NCBI GenBank assembly: GCA_946887025.1
Contig: CAMPJY010000026.1
Location: forward strand, 1 to 20,891
Origin: an uncultured Salinimicrobium sp.
GTDB taxonomy: Bacteria > Bacteroidota > Bacteroidia > Flavobacteriales > Flavobacteriaceae
Length of the DNA: 20,891 nucleotides
Direction of reading: 5' to 3'
Shown here: positions 1-7,509 of the stretch, piece after piece
How positions within the stretch are numbered: position 1 is the stretch's first letter
How the letters are laid out: every line of letters starts with the position of its first letter
The notes under the pieces: generated by a model
Seen by the model: only the letters and a program-made list of their open reading frames with translations
Databases searched by the model: none
Told to the model about the DNA's origin: nothing
Program-made: the position numbers and the translations under genes

Positions 1-118
1 GGCGATCTGGAGATCGCCACCCGGTGGGTCCAAATCTGGAGATTTGGACCAGCTGGCCAGCAAGCTGCGCCCGATCTCCAGATCGGAGCGCAACCGGGCG
101 GGAATCTCCAGATTCCCG
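1..118. repeat. Cluster of four palindromes with a shared ATCT-SS-AGAT core
   Basis: Four hairpins follow each other: arms 1-8/11-18, 27-37/40-50, 71-77/80-86 (extendable by GCGC pairs 67-70/88-91 across one bulged A) and 99-107/110-118. All share the centre RATCT-SS-AGATY with a two-base loop (GG in the first two, CC in the last two), while the outer arms differ but remain self-complementary. A fifth short palindrome, GCTGGCCAGC, lies at 52-61. I see no ORF here. The cluster reaches the window edge and may continue. It resembles REP-type intergenic palindrome clusters; its function is unknown. Confidence 0.7.
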
Positions 119-143
119 TAACCACTGCCTCAAAAACTAAAAC

Positions 144-183
144 AAAAAAAAAGAGACGCGATAAAATCGCGTCTCTTTTTATT
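144..183 (-). terminator. Intrinsic terminator downstream of the PpiD-like gene (GAGACGC palindrome)
   Basis: A perfect stem with core arms 152-162 and 166-176 closes on an AAA loop (163-165). An A-run at 144-152 on the plus strand gives a U-tract to minus-strand transcripts. It begins about 18 bases after the stop codon of the PpiD-like gene. A T-run at 176-180 means it could also stop plus-strand transcription. It belongs to the same palindrome family as the copies at 2439, 4784, 12055 and 16285. Confidence 0.8.
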
Positions 184-198
184 TTCGATAGGTTTCTG

Positions 199-2319
199 TT
201 AATAGAACCTCGCTCTGTTATCTTCAATCTCCGCAGAGTTTTTCAAAGCCTCATACACTTCCATAGGAACGCTGATCCTTCTGTTGGCGGTTTCCCTTCC
301 GGCGAAAGCCCTGTAGGATTCCATCTCGCGGGCCTCGTTCTTCTTAACAAGTTCCACTACGTAAACTCCGTTCTCTCCTGCAACCGGCTCACTCACTTCC
401 CCTTCTTCAAGGCCGAAAGCAATACCAACCACGAAAGGTTCGCTACCCGCTCCAGGAAGGGTTGGACTGTTCAGGTTGACAGCATTTGCAGTCTGAACCT
501 CTTCATTCTGGCCCTGAGCAATTGCTGATAGGGTTTCTCCGGAAATTTTTGATTTAATGATCTCTGCCTTCTTTTCCTTTCTCAGGATAGGAAGCACGGT
601 AGCTGAAGCAGACTCAACGCTTTTCAGCCCTTCTTCATTCTTGGCGGTAAGTTGTGCCACCACATAACCATCGGCTACATCAAAACGCTTGATATCTCCT
701 GCTTCCACGTCTTCTTCAAAAGCCCATTGTACGATGGCGCGTTGCGCCCCTATTCCGGGAATGTTCTCCTCAAGTTCCTTGATATCCTTAACCGGACGGA
801 CTTCCTCTCCGGCTTCCTCAGCAACAGCCTCAAAATCGCCCTCTCTGGCAGATATTTCAAACTTGGTCACCTCGGCGAACAGGTTGTTCAGGGATTTCTC
901 GGAAGGCTCTATATCTCTTACTATGGTAGCCAGCTTTACAGCTTTCTCCCTGTCGCTCTGCTCTTCGATCTGGATCACGTGGTATCCGAATTCCGTTTCA
1001 ACCACATCAATGGCTCCTTCCTCTTCCTGTAAAAGGAATTCCTCAAAAGCGGGAACAAAAGTTCCTGGGGCAGCCCATCCAAGATCACCTCCGTTTTCCT
1101 TGTTGGAAGCATCAGCAGAAAATTCAGAAGCTAATGGTGCAAATTGTTCGATATCCGATCTTACAACCCCAGCAATACTATCCGCAAGCTCCTTAGCCTC
1201 AGCCTTTGTTCTGGTCACTCCTGTAGCAACCGGAGTTCCCTGGAAGGTAACAAGAATATGTCGTGATTTAATGGAATCAGGGATCTGGGCAACTTCAACT
1301 GCTTTGGATAGTTTCCAAGCACCGCCCTCTTTGTAAGGTCCGAAAACCTCACCTTCCTCAAGATTGAACAGCTCTTCAGAATACTCCTGTGGCAGCTGAT
1401 CTTTGAAAAGGAAAAGATCGGTATAGTTTACGTCAGAATTCTCATTGACGAAAGATTCCACATCTTCAGTCTGGGCGAAACCTGAAAGCGTATCGTTGCT
1501 CTGGGTAACGGCGTTGTACTCCACCCTGTTCTCAAGAAGGGCAGAAAGATTGTCTTTTACCTCGGTCTCGTCTTCCAAAGAAGCAGACTCTGGGAAATGC
1601 ACAAAACGTATGTCTCTCGAAGCTTCAGTCTCAAATTGTTTTGGATGATCCTTGATATAAGCTTCTATTTCCCCTTTGGAAACTTCCACTTCTGAATCGG
1701 GAACTGAGGAATAAGGGATCTGAACAAATTTCATATCCACATTGTCGTTCGAATGGCGATATACCTGCTCTCCCTCAAGCAAGGTAGCAGTAACCCCGGC
1801 CTTGATCAGGTTGAAATAGATATTTTCCCTGGCAGATTCAGCTACTGAAGTTTCAAAATCCACCCATTGCTGATAGGCTACAGGAGATGTGGATTTCAAA
1901 GTAGAAACATATTCCCTCAGACGATTCTCATCGAACATTCCAGCCTCGTTGGAAAAAGTCGGATTCCCGGCCAGTTGCTCACGAAGCATCTTCTTCACCT
2001 GCGCCTCTTCCACACGGATTCCCAGCTCATCAAACTGTTCCTGAAGTACTACCCGACGAACGTTATTCTCCCATACTGCATCCAAGGCCTGGGAAGTAGA
2101 GGCATTAGGTCCAAGATTTCTCTGGTAGGCCTCAACCTGTCTTGCAAACTGCTCTCTGTCAATGTCTTCCCCATTGATGCTGGCAATGGTATTCTGTGAT
2201 TTCTGTGAAACCATACCTCCGTTTCTGATCACATCGGCCAACACGAAAGAGAAGAGAGCCAATGCAATAATGATGATCAGGAAAACTGAACGTTGCCTTA
2301 TTTTATTTAATACTGCCAT
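199..2319 (-). CDS. PpiD/SurA-type periplasmic peptidyl-prolyl cis-trans isomerase, membrane anchored
   Basis: The 706-residue product has an N-terminal membrane anchor (about residues 11-30, a run of I, L, A and F) after a short basic cytoplasmic stretch, followed by a SurA_N-like helical region (about 40-185). A recognisable parvulin (PPIC/rotamase) domain lies at about 348-455, with the family signatures SRHILV (352-357), GGDLGW (410-415) and FGYHVI near 444-449. The region at 225-345 looks like a degenerate second rotamase-like domain. The layout matches PpiD: a periplasmic chaperone tethered to the inner membrane that helps outer-membrane and secreted proteins fold. Being downstream of lptC and the CorC-like gene fits an envelope-biogenesis block. 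The 227-base gap upstream and the terminator after it suggest it may be transcribed on its own. Family assignment is strong; substrates are not visible. Confidence 0.9.
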   Translation of the reverse strand: MAVLNKIRQRSVFLIIIIALALFSFVLADVIRNGGMVSQKSQNTIASINGEDIDREQFARQVEAYQRNLGPNASTSQALDAVWENNVRRVVLQEQFDELGIRVEEAQVKKMLREQLAGNPTFSNEAGMFDENRLREYVSTLKSTSPVAYQQWVDFETSVAESARENIYFNLIKAGVTATLLEGEQVYRHSNDNVDMKFVQIPYSSVPDSEVEVSKGEIEAYIKDHPKQFETEASRDIRFVHFPESASLEDETEVKDNLSALLENRVEYNAVTQSNDTLSGFAQTEDVESFVNENSDVNYTDLFLFKDQLPQEYSEELFNLEEGEVFGPYKEGGAWKLSKAVEVAQIPDSIKSRHILVTFQGTPVATGVTRTKAEAKELADSIAGVVRSDIEQFAPLASEFSADASNKENGGDLGWAAPGTFVPAFEEFLLQEEEGAIDVVETEFGYHVIQIEEQSDREKAVKLATIVRDIEPSEKSLNNLFAEVTKFEISAREGDFEAVAEEAGEEVRPVKDIKELEENIPGIGAQRAIVQWAFEEDVEAGDIKRFDVADGYVVAQLTAKNEEGLKSVESASATVLPILRKEKKAEIIKSKISGETLSAIAQGQNEEVQTANAVNLNSPTLPGAGSEPFVVGIAFGLEEGEVSEPVAGENGVYVVELVKKNEAREMESYRAFAGRETANRRISVPMEVYEALKNSAEIEDNRARFY

Positions 2320-2438
2320 TTGTAATAATGTTTTTCAAAAAATCTAGTGGGCGAAAATAACCTTTTTAAAGAGATTATAAAACTTAAAATAAGCAAAATA
2401 TAAGGAAAATTTTAAATGAGTGGGTATGATTATAATGT

Positions 2439-2462
2439 AGAGACGCAATACATTGCGTCTCT
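2439..2462. repeat. GAGACGC palindrome, GCAAT subtype
   Basis: Perfect 11-bp arms at 2439-2449 and 2452-2462 with a two-base AC loop, in the gap between the CorC-like gene and the PpiD-like gene. Unlike the copies at 144 and 4784 it has no T-run, so it is not an obvious intrinsic terminator. A weaker hairpin with arms 2480-2487/2497-2505 (one bulge) lies just beside it. Confidence 0.75.
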
Positions 2463-2522
2463 TCGGACCGCGCGTCCCGGCTACCCTTGTAATTATAGGG
2501 TTAGCAGGCATTCATCTTAAAA

Positions 2523-2542
2523 AATATTCGTGTATTCGTGGC
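2523..2542 (-). repeat. Post-stop repeat of the GCCACGAAT family
   Basis: On the minus strand this reads GCCACGAATACACGAATATT and begins 4 bases after the stop codon of the CorC-like gene. The first 19 bases of that string are repeated exactly at 4816-4834 (downstream of the TPR gene). A related palindromic form lies at 12321-12364 (downstream of the GH3 gene). All three have the same orientation relative to the preceding gene. Confidence 0.7.
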
Positions 2543-2546
2543 AGCC

Positions 2547-3809
2547 TTACTCCCTATCCTTCAGCTTCACCTCCACCAGTTCAATCTTGGTATTGGACAC
2601 CTCCTTGATATAAAACCGGAAATCATCAATATCCACCATCCCCCCCTGCTGCGGGATCTCCTCTGTGTGGTTCACGATATACCCGCCCAGGGTCTCGTAA
2701 TTTTCCCCTTCAGGGATATCCAGCCGATATTCTTCATTGAGATAATCCACCTCCAGTCGCGCCGAAAACAGGTAATGGTCCTCCCCCAGCTCCTCCTCCA
2801 CCAGAATGACTGAATCGTGTTCATCCTCTATCTCCCCAAAAAGCTCTTCCACGATATCCTCCACCGTCATCATCCCGCTGGTACCCCCATATTCGTCGAT
2901 AACCACGGAAATGCTCTTCCGCTTCTTGATCAGGATATTCAGCACATCCTTCACCAGCATGGTTTCCGGAACGAAGACCACGGGCAGCAGGATGGATTTA
3001 ATGGTCGGGGGAAGCTTGAATAGTTCGAAGGAATGCACATATCCAATGATGTCGTCGATTGTTTCATTGTACACCAGGATCTTGGACAATCCGGTCTTGG
3101 TAAAGATCTCTATAAGGTCCTTAGGCTCTACGGAAAGGTCTACAGCCACGATCTCCGTGCGGGGAATCATCACCTCCCTGGACTTTACTTCGGAAAACTC
3201 CAGGGCGTTCTGAAAGATCTGGATCTCCGTATCCACTTCCTCATCATCCTCCACTTTCCCCATTTGTTCCGTGATATAATTCCCGAGCTCCACCTTCGTA
3301 AATGCGAGCTGCACCTCGTCTCCTTCTGTTTTGAAAAAGCGTTTCAAAACAAAATCGGAGATCCAGATAACGAAATCGGAGATAAAGCTGAAAAGCACGT
3401 AGAACAAATAGGCCGGAACTGCAAAAAACTTCAGCAGGGAATTCGCGTAGATCTGGAAGAAGACCTTAGGCAGGAACTCCGCCGTCATCAGGATCACCAG
3501 GGTGGAGATGGCGGTCTGGGTAAGCAGGCTCAGGAACCCATCAGTTTCCGCGAAATCCAGCAGGCCCACCAGCAGATCCCCCATGAAGAACCCATATACC
3601 ACCAGGGCGATATTATTACCCACCAGCATGGTCGCAATGAACTTTGAAGGTTTTCGGGTAAGCCGGGTAAGGATCTTTGCAAGCAGGTCATTCTGCTTTT
3701 TCTCGATCTCTATATGGATCTTGTTGGAGGAAACATAGGCAATTTCCATTCCCGAAAAGAAAGCGGAAAGGAGCAGCGAACCAATGATAATTAGTATCTC
3801 CGTGATCAT
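2547..3809 (-). CDS. CNNM/CBS-pair/CorC-type membrane protein (hemolysin C/GldE-like)
   Basis: The 420-residue product opens with a CNNM (DUF21) membrane domain of several hydrophobic helices (about 1-20, 58-85, 92-115 and 124-152). Two CBS motifs follow (about 214-270 and 275-328), including EVMIPRTEIVAVD near 212-224 and the conserved VVIDEYGGTSGMMTVEDI stretch near 302-319. A C-terminal CorC_HlyC domain lies at about 340-415. This is the architecture of CorC/YfjD/HlyC proteins, linked to divalent-cation (Mg or Co) transport, and of the flavobacterial gliding-associated protein GldE. I see no gldD or ssb neighbour, so I do not call it gldE. Its start overlaps the stop of the preceding small gene by four bases (ATGA), suggesting translational coupling to the lptC cluster. 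It is an inner-membrane protein; the transported ion, if any, is unknown. Confidence 0.88.
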   Translation of the reverse strand: MITEILIIIGSLLLSAFFSGMEIAYVSSNKIHIEIEKKQNDLLAKILTRLTRKPSKFIATMLVGNNIALVVYGFFMGDLLVGLLDFAETDGFLSLLTQTAISTLVILMTAEFLPKVFFQIYANSLLKFFAVPAYLFYVLFSFISDFVIWISDFVLKRFFKTEGDEVQLAFTKVELGNYITEQMGKVEDDEEVDTEIQIFQNALEFSEVKSREVMIPRTEIVAVDLSVEPKDLIEIFTKTGLSKILVYNETIDDIIGYVHSFELFKLPPTIKSILLPVVFVPETMLVKDVLNILIKKRKSISVVIDEYGGTSGMMTVEDIVEELFGEIEDEHDSVILVEEELGEDHYLFSARLEVDYLNEEYRLDIPEGENYETLGGYIVNHTEEIPQQGGMVDIDDFRFYIKEVSNTKIELVEVKLKDRE

Positions 3810-3997
3810 TTTTTACGGTTGCCGTACTTATGCCTGAAGTGCCTTCGAAAGAAGAACATAAAAATGGCAACCCCTGCAAGGAAAAGGAACAGATAAGACT
3901 TCCCGCCCTCTGTATTCCAGTCGCGGAAAGCTTCAAAAATAAAAAATACCCCTACCAGCAGGTAAACCCATTCGAAAAATTTGGAAAATTTCATCAT
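3806..3997 (-). CDS. Small two-helix membrane protein, function unknown
   Basis: The 63-residue product has two hydrophobic helices (about residues 8-24 and 35-50) separated by a short polar turn (DWNTEGGKS), and a very basic C-terminal tail (RRHFRHKYGNRKK). By the positive-inside rule the tail should be cytoplasmic, giving a helical hairpin in the inner membrane. Its start codon overlaps the lptC stop, and its stop overlaps the start of the CorC-like gene, each as ATGA. This double overlap is the main reason to treat it as a real gene. I do not recognise a family. A role with LptC or the CorC-like protein is only a guess from position. Confidence 0.75.
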   Translation of the reverse strand: MMKFSKFFEWVYLLVGVFFIFEAFRDWNTEGGKSYLFLFLAGVAIFMFFFRRHFRHKYGNRKK

Positions 3998-4581
3998 TCC
4001 TCTGTGTCTTCTTTATCGTCTATGATCTGTACCCCGACATTGGATCGGGAACGAAAATTACTGAATTCCTGATTGCTATCAAAGCCCTGCCCTTTATTTA
4101 CAGCCCCATTCTGGAACTGTATGGTATTGGGCCTGTCTGTAAATATCCAATTCTGATTCTGGTCCCAGTACAGCTGATCAGCCATAAGGGTGGTGCTGTC
4201 ACTGGTGACAATTACCACGTTCCCCTGCAGGTCTATGAGCCCTGTTTCCTCGTAGACCACCCCATAATCGGCGGTCACTGTGTTTTTGTTGTTCTGCTCG
4301 TCATAGAACTCCACCTGCACCCCCTCCGGGAATTCCTGATATGGGAATTCCTTGTTGGAGAAATCTTTCATGAGGTCACTTCGAAGCTGGGCGGTAAGGA
4401 TTCCGGAGTCGGTGAATTTCAGATTAATTCCCCTGCCGATAGCCTGGGGCGCATCCTCGGGAATATCCATTTTCCGAACATCTTCCAGATTTCCTTCGCA
4501 TGAAAACAAGCCCGTGGCAAAAATCGCTGCGACCATGCCTTTAAAAAGCATCCTGAAAAAGTTTTCTGTTGGTTGTGCCAT
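3994..4581 (-). CDS. lptC: LptC-like lipopolysaccharide export protein, predicted lipoprotein
   Basis: The 195-residue product has a hydrophobic N-terminus (about 14-27) ending in the lipobox-like ATGLFSC, with the lipidation cysteine at residue 28. A later start at Met11 would give a more standard signal length. The rest fits the LptC/LptA-like beta-jellyroll, with strand-turn repeats such as ADYGVVYEETGLIDLQGNV and LMADQLYWDQNQNWIFTD. LptC belongs to the LptB2FGC complex that extracts LPS from the inner membrane and passes it to LptA. Proteobacterial LptC is membrane-anchored, whereas Bacteroidota versions are commonly predicted lipoproteins, as here. It heads a three-gene unit joined by ATGA overlaps, with a possible promoter just upstream. 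A related LptA-type protein is the main alternative. Confidence 0.85.
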   Translation of the reverse strand: MAQPTENFFRMLFKGMVAAIFATGLFSCEGNLEDVRKMDIPEDAPQAIGRGINLKFTDSGILTAQLRSDLMKDFSNKEFPYQEFPEGVQVEFYDEQNNKNTVTADYGVVYEETGLIDLQGNVVIVTSDSTTLMADQLYWDQNQNWIFTDRPNTIQFQNGAVNKGQGFDSNQEFSNFRSRSNVGVQIIDDKEDTEE

Positions 4582-4592
4582 AATTCCGCTAA

Positions 4593-4600
4593 CAAAGGTA
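4593..4600 (-). promoter_or_regulatory. Possible -7 promoter element for the lptC cluster
   Basis: On the minus strand the bases read TACCTTTG, an exact match to the Bacteroidota -7 consensus TAnnTTTG, 12 bases upstream of the lptC start codon. No good TTTG -33 partner lies 19-21 bases further upstream, so the call is weak. If used, the leader would be only a few bases long. Confidence 0.35.
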
Positions 4601-4628
4601 ATGATTAACTTGGCTTTTTGAATCTTTA

Positions 4629-4718
4629 AATTGCCCGGGCTTTTATAGGAGTGGCAATTGGGCTAAAGCCCTATAATAATGGATGCACCCAAAACCCGCC
4701 TTAAAAGGCGGGACAATT
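4629..4718. repeat. Composite palindromic element flanked by AATTG/CAATT (copy 1)
   Basis: Three modules are visible: A, AATTGCCCGGGCTTTTA at 4629-4645; B, CAATTGGGCTAAAGCCC at 4655-4671 (hairpin arms 4660-4664/4667-4671); and C, a hairpin with arms CCCGCCTT 4695-4702 and AAGGCGGG 4705-4712, closing in CAATT at 4714-4718. The same modules occur in the same order, but inverted, at 19562-19701. It lies between the TPR gene and lptC. Confidence 0.7.
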
Positions 4719-4724
4719 CATAAT

Positions 4725-4767
4725 AGGAGGTAATTGATTAAAAGCTTCCGTTTTAAGATAACCTCCT
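4725..4767. repeat. Nested inverted repeat with GGAGGT/ACCTCC arms
   Basis: Outer arms AGGAGGT (4725-4731) and ACCTCCT (4761-4767) enclose an inner stem TTAAAA/TTTTAA (4738-4743/4751-4756) with a 7-base loop. The GGAGGTAA arm also appears in the hairpin at 10469-10487. Function unknown. Confidence 0.5.
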
Positions 4768-4773
4768 CTTCCA

Positions 4774-4807
4774 AAACAAAAAAAGAGACGCGATTCCTCG
4801 CGTCTCT
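4774..4807 (-). terminator. Intrinsic terminator downstream of the TPR gene (GAGACGC palindrome)
   Basis: Arms AGAGACGCGA (4784-4793) and TCGCGTCTCT (4798-4807) close on a TTCC loop. The A-rich run at 4774-4784 gives a U-tract on minus-strand RNA. It sits 44 bases after the TPR stop codon. It shares the AAAACAAAAAAA-plus-hairpin layout of the terminator at 144-183, so the family appears to include a terminator-type subgroup. Confidence 0.8.
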
Positions 4808-4815
4808 CCTAAAAT

Positions 4816-4834
4816 ATATTCGTGTATTCGTGGC
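4816..4834 (-). repeat. Post-stop repeat of the GCCACGAAT family, second copy
   Basis: These 19 bases are identical to 2524-2542, in the same orientation, and start 17 bases after the stop codon of the TPR gene. Confidence 0.7.
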
Positions 4835-4851
4835 TTCTAAAGCCTGATGTT

Positions 4852-6222
4852 CTATAAGTTCGGCACTCTCACGCTTTCCCCGATCCAGCATCCGACATTG
4901 ATAGTCTTCCCAGCCATTCCTTCAGAGAAGATATCCGCTTTCTGTGGAGCTCTACCTCTATAGGCAGCAGCAGCCTGGTTTGCGTTGGAAGCGATGGCAG
5001 GATCAACCTGTCCGGCTCTCTCAGCATATCTTGCAGCCAACCAGTACACCGCTCTCTTTTCAAAGGTGGTAGTACCACAGCTGTTGGCGCTTTGTGCGAT
5101 CATGTCAGCGATGCTCAGATAAGCTCTACCTGTAGAAGGCTTGGCATCAAGCGCTTTTCTGTAGTAGTTTCTGGCTTGCCCGTATCTTCCTGCTTTCTTG
5201 TTGTTGTTCGCGATCATCATGTAAACACGAGCCTTATCAGAAGCATTGGTTTCCAGTTCAGCAGACTGATTGTAGTATTCAAGGGCCTTGGAAGCATTTC
5301 CATCAGCCTCAGCCAACTGACCTAAATAAAGGGCCGACTTGGCAGATGGCTCCAGTTTATGCAGGGCCTCAACCATCTTGAAGAACAATGGATCCTCAGT
5401 ACATTCTTTGGCTGACAACCTTCCGGCAGCACTCTTCAACCAGTCGATATCAGTCTTTCTGGCTTCGAAATCTTTGGTGTATAATGGGATCAGGTTATCA
5501 CAGTCAGCACGCTGACCAAGAAGTCCATCTACCCCACCTTTTACAGTACTGTATGCTTTCAGGTTGATCTCGTAAGCATTCAGCTGCTTTTCTTCTTTAG
5601 AAGTCAGAGTTTCCCCGGCTTCTTTTTTCTCCAGCAACTTGGCCAATCCGGCAGCAAGCTCATTCTCCTGCTTTTCGATGGCAGCAGTTACTGAATCATA
5701 GGAAGTAAACACATCCTGCAGGTCCTTTTTCCCGGCGTCCTGAAGATCAACCAACAGGTTGAAATAGGTATACAGGGATTTCGCGTTGAAACTTTCCTTA
5801 TTTTCTTTAAAGGCCTTGTCAAAAGCTGCGAACTGCTCTTCAGTAGATCCCATTTTGTTATCGAACTTCAGCTGGGCGATATCTACATAAACCTCGCCTG
5901 CATCAGTCTTGGTAGGGAAATTCTTAAGACGTTCCTCATAAAGCTTGATAAGATCTTCAGCAATGGCCTCCTTCTCAGCCTCAGGAGCATTTTTCAGCTT
6001 ATCCTTCAGGATGATCTCGCCATACTGATACGTAACTATACTATATTGAGGACAATCTTTTCTAAGAGTCTGGATACGTGGGAATGCTGCGTCATAGTTC
6101 TTGGCTTTTGCATCGCTGTATGCCAGGGAAGCTGTGGTGGCGCACTCCTGGTTGGCCTGCGCCTGAAGCACGCCTGAGCTGAGAAAAACTCCCGATAAAA
6201 ACAATATAACTTTGGTTTTCAT
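4852..6222 (-). CDS. Secreted periplasmic tetratricopeptide-repeat protein
   Basis: The 456-residue product starts with a type I signal peptide (about 1-22, ending VLQAQA) and is mostly helical. Two clear TPR units lie near residues 294-328 and 330-364 (ALYLGQLAEADGNASKALEY; MMIANNNKKAGRYGQARNYY), and earlier helices (35-130) look like degenerate TPRs. A Lys/Glu-rich stretch at 180-215 may be coiled coil. Six cysteines (27, 57, 241, 274, 382, 445) could form disulfides in the periplasm. The C-terminus ends in a conserved-looking non-TPR tail (INVGCWIGESVRVPNL). It follows the barrel-protein gene after 27 bases, so co-transcription is likely. A scaffold role in outer-membrane assembly is plausible from context, but no specific function is visible. 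Confidence 0.85.
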   Translation of the reverse strand: MKTKVILFLSGVFLSSGVLQAQANQECATTASLAYSDAKAKNYDAAFPRIQTLRKDCPQYSIVTYQYGEIILKDKLKNAPEAEKEAIAEDLIKLYEERLKNFPTKTDAGEVYVDIAQLKFDNKMGSTEEQFAAFDKAFKENKESFNAKSLYTYFNLLVDLQDAGKKDLQDVFTSYDSVTAAIEKQENELAAGLAKLLEKKEAGETLTSKEEKQLNAYEINLKAYSTVKGGVDGLLGQRADCDNLIPLYTKDFEARKTDIDWLKSAAGRLSAKECTEDPLFFKMVEALHKLEPSAKSALYLGQLAEADGNASKALEYYNQSAELETNASDKARVYMMIANNNKKAGRYGQARNYYRKALDAKPSTGRAYLSIADMIAQSANSCGTTTFEKRAVYWLAARYAERAGQVDPAIASNANQAAAAYRGRAPQKADIFSEGMAGKTINVGCWIGESVRVPNL

Positions 6223-6249
6223 AGTTTAGGGTTTATAGGATTAATTATT

Positions 6250-7509
6250 TTAGTCAAATTTTCTTTTAATAAACCATTGATCATTTAATGAAAGGCTTAT
6301 AGACAGATTGAAGAAATCCTCCTGAAGTAAACCTGCATCCGTCGTACCGCGCTGTCCATACTCAAATCCCAGGTTTATATTCTCAAAGGTTCTTCCTGCT
6401 GGTAACCCTACTCCAAAAGATATGCCAAATTCGTCAATGCTCTCTCCGGCAAGCTCCAAACCTGTCTCCTCCATACGGAATCCGGCCCGATAGACCACTC
6501 TGTTAAAATATCCTGACACGGGATTGTAGTTGGGGATAAAGAACCCTCCCAGCCTGTAGGCCGTGGCATCGGTAAATACTGCTCCCTCAGGACTAAAAGA
6601 CCTGTTGGAATAAGAAGTGGCTTCCTTGGAAGAGTATTCCGCCCCCAGGAACCATTTTCTTGGCTGCCCTATCCCGGCGCCAAAAGTATATGCGGTAGGC
6701 AGGGTCAGTTCCGACTCCGGCACATCTATATCGATGAAGGCCGAGCCATTTCCCCCTATAATTTCAGTACCATCGCTGGTAAGCCCTATTACAGCCAGCT
6801 GTCGGGAATTAAATGATTTCAGGCTGCTTTCAGGCGAATAGATACCAACAGCCCTTAATTCCAGCTTTTCGCTCAGCATCTGCTGATAATTAAGTGCCAG
6901 TTTATAACTAAACCCGCTCAGACGGGATTCATTTACTTCCCTTGAGGCATATTGCAGCCCTTCACGAACAAAAATACTGGTGTTGTCCACATTTCCGAAG
7001 CCATAACCCACTTCGGCCCCCAGACTGAAATTTTTGCTTAAGGCATAACCCGCCGAAAGGAAAACTTTGTTAAGGCCCCCTTTTCCGGTATACCTGCCAC
7101 CGGTATTGGTTTCCATGTCAATATCCTGTATGTTGTAACCTACAGAGGTATAAGGCACCAGCCCGAAGCTGAAAGCCCATTTCCCAACAGGAATTCCTAT
7201 GGCAAGATAATCGAGGGAAGTTACTGAAGCACTTTCGCTCTCGGAACCGCTTTTAAGGTCTAAGGAGGAATGGGTACCACCAATGGTATAGGTTGTCAGT
7301 CGCAGCTCTCCCAGGGAAGCCGGATTAGCAAGGTTCAGGTGAATACTGTCAGAATAGACACTGAGGCCTCCCATTGACCGGTTTTCTATTGTTCCCTTGA
7401 AGGTAGTAAGCCCAACCCCGTAGAATGAATAGGGAGAGGATGCCCCTTCCTGAGCTGTAGTAATCACTGTGAATAAAAGGGTCAGGATTACAATGAATCT
7501 TTTTATCAT
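6250..7509 (-). CDS. Predicted outer-membrane beta-barrel protein, FadL/PorV-like
   Basis: The 419-residue product has a signal peptide (about 1-19, ending VITTAQ). It continues with the pattern usual for Bacteroidota FadL/PorV-like barrels: SSPYSFYGVG, then NRSMGGLSVY (about 43-52) and LNLANPASL (about 58-66), followed by many alternating beta strands with aromatic residues. Such proteins are either hydrophobic-solute channels (FadL) or partners of the type IX secretion system (PorV). The sequence alone does not decide between these. Its start overlaps the coaX stop by four bases (ATGA), and the TPR gene follows after 27 bases, so the three probably form one transcript. The coupling to coaX appears to be positional rather than metabolic. 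Confidence 0.8.
   Translation of the reverse strand: MIKRFIVILTLLFTVITTAQEGASSPYSFYGVGLTTFKGTIENRSMGGLSVYSDSIHLNLANPASLGELRLTTYTIGGTHSSLDLKSGSESESASVTSLDYLAIGIPVGKWAFSFGLVPYTSVGYNIQDIDMETNTGGRYTGKGGLNKVFLSAGYALSKNFSLGAEVGYGFGNVDNTSIFVREGLQYASREVNESRLSGFSYKLALNYQQMLSEKLELRAVGIYSPESSLKSFNSRQLAVIGLTSDGTEIIGGNGSAFIDIDVPESELTLPTAYTFGAGIGQPRKWFLGAEYSSKEATSYSNRSFSPEGAVFTDATAYRLGGFFIPNYNPVSGYFNRVVYRAGFRMEETGLELAGESIDEFGISFGVGLPAGRTFENINLGFEYGQRGTTDAGLLQEDFFNLSISLSLNDQWFIKRKFD

Noticed and set aside
2547..3809. Calling the CorC-like gene gldE outright
   Set aside because: The domain layout fits, but the usual gldD and ssb neighbours are absent and general HlyC/CorC proteins share the same layout.
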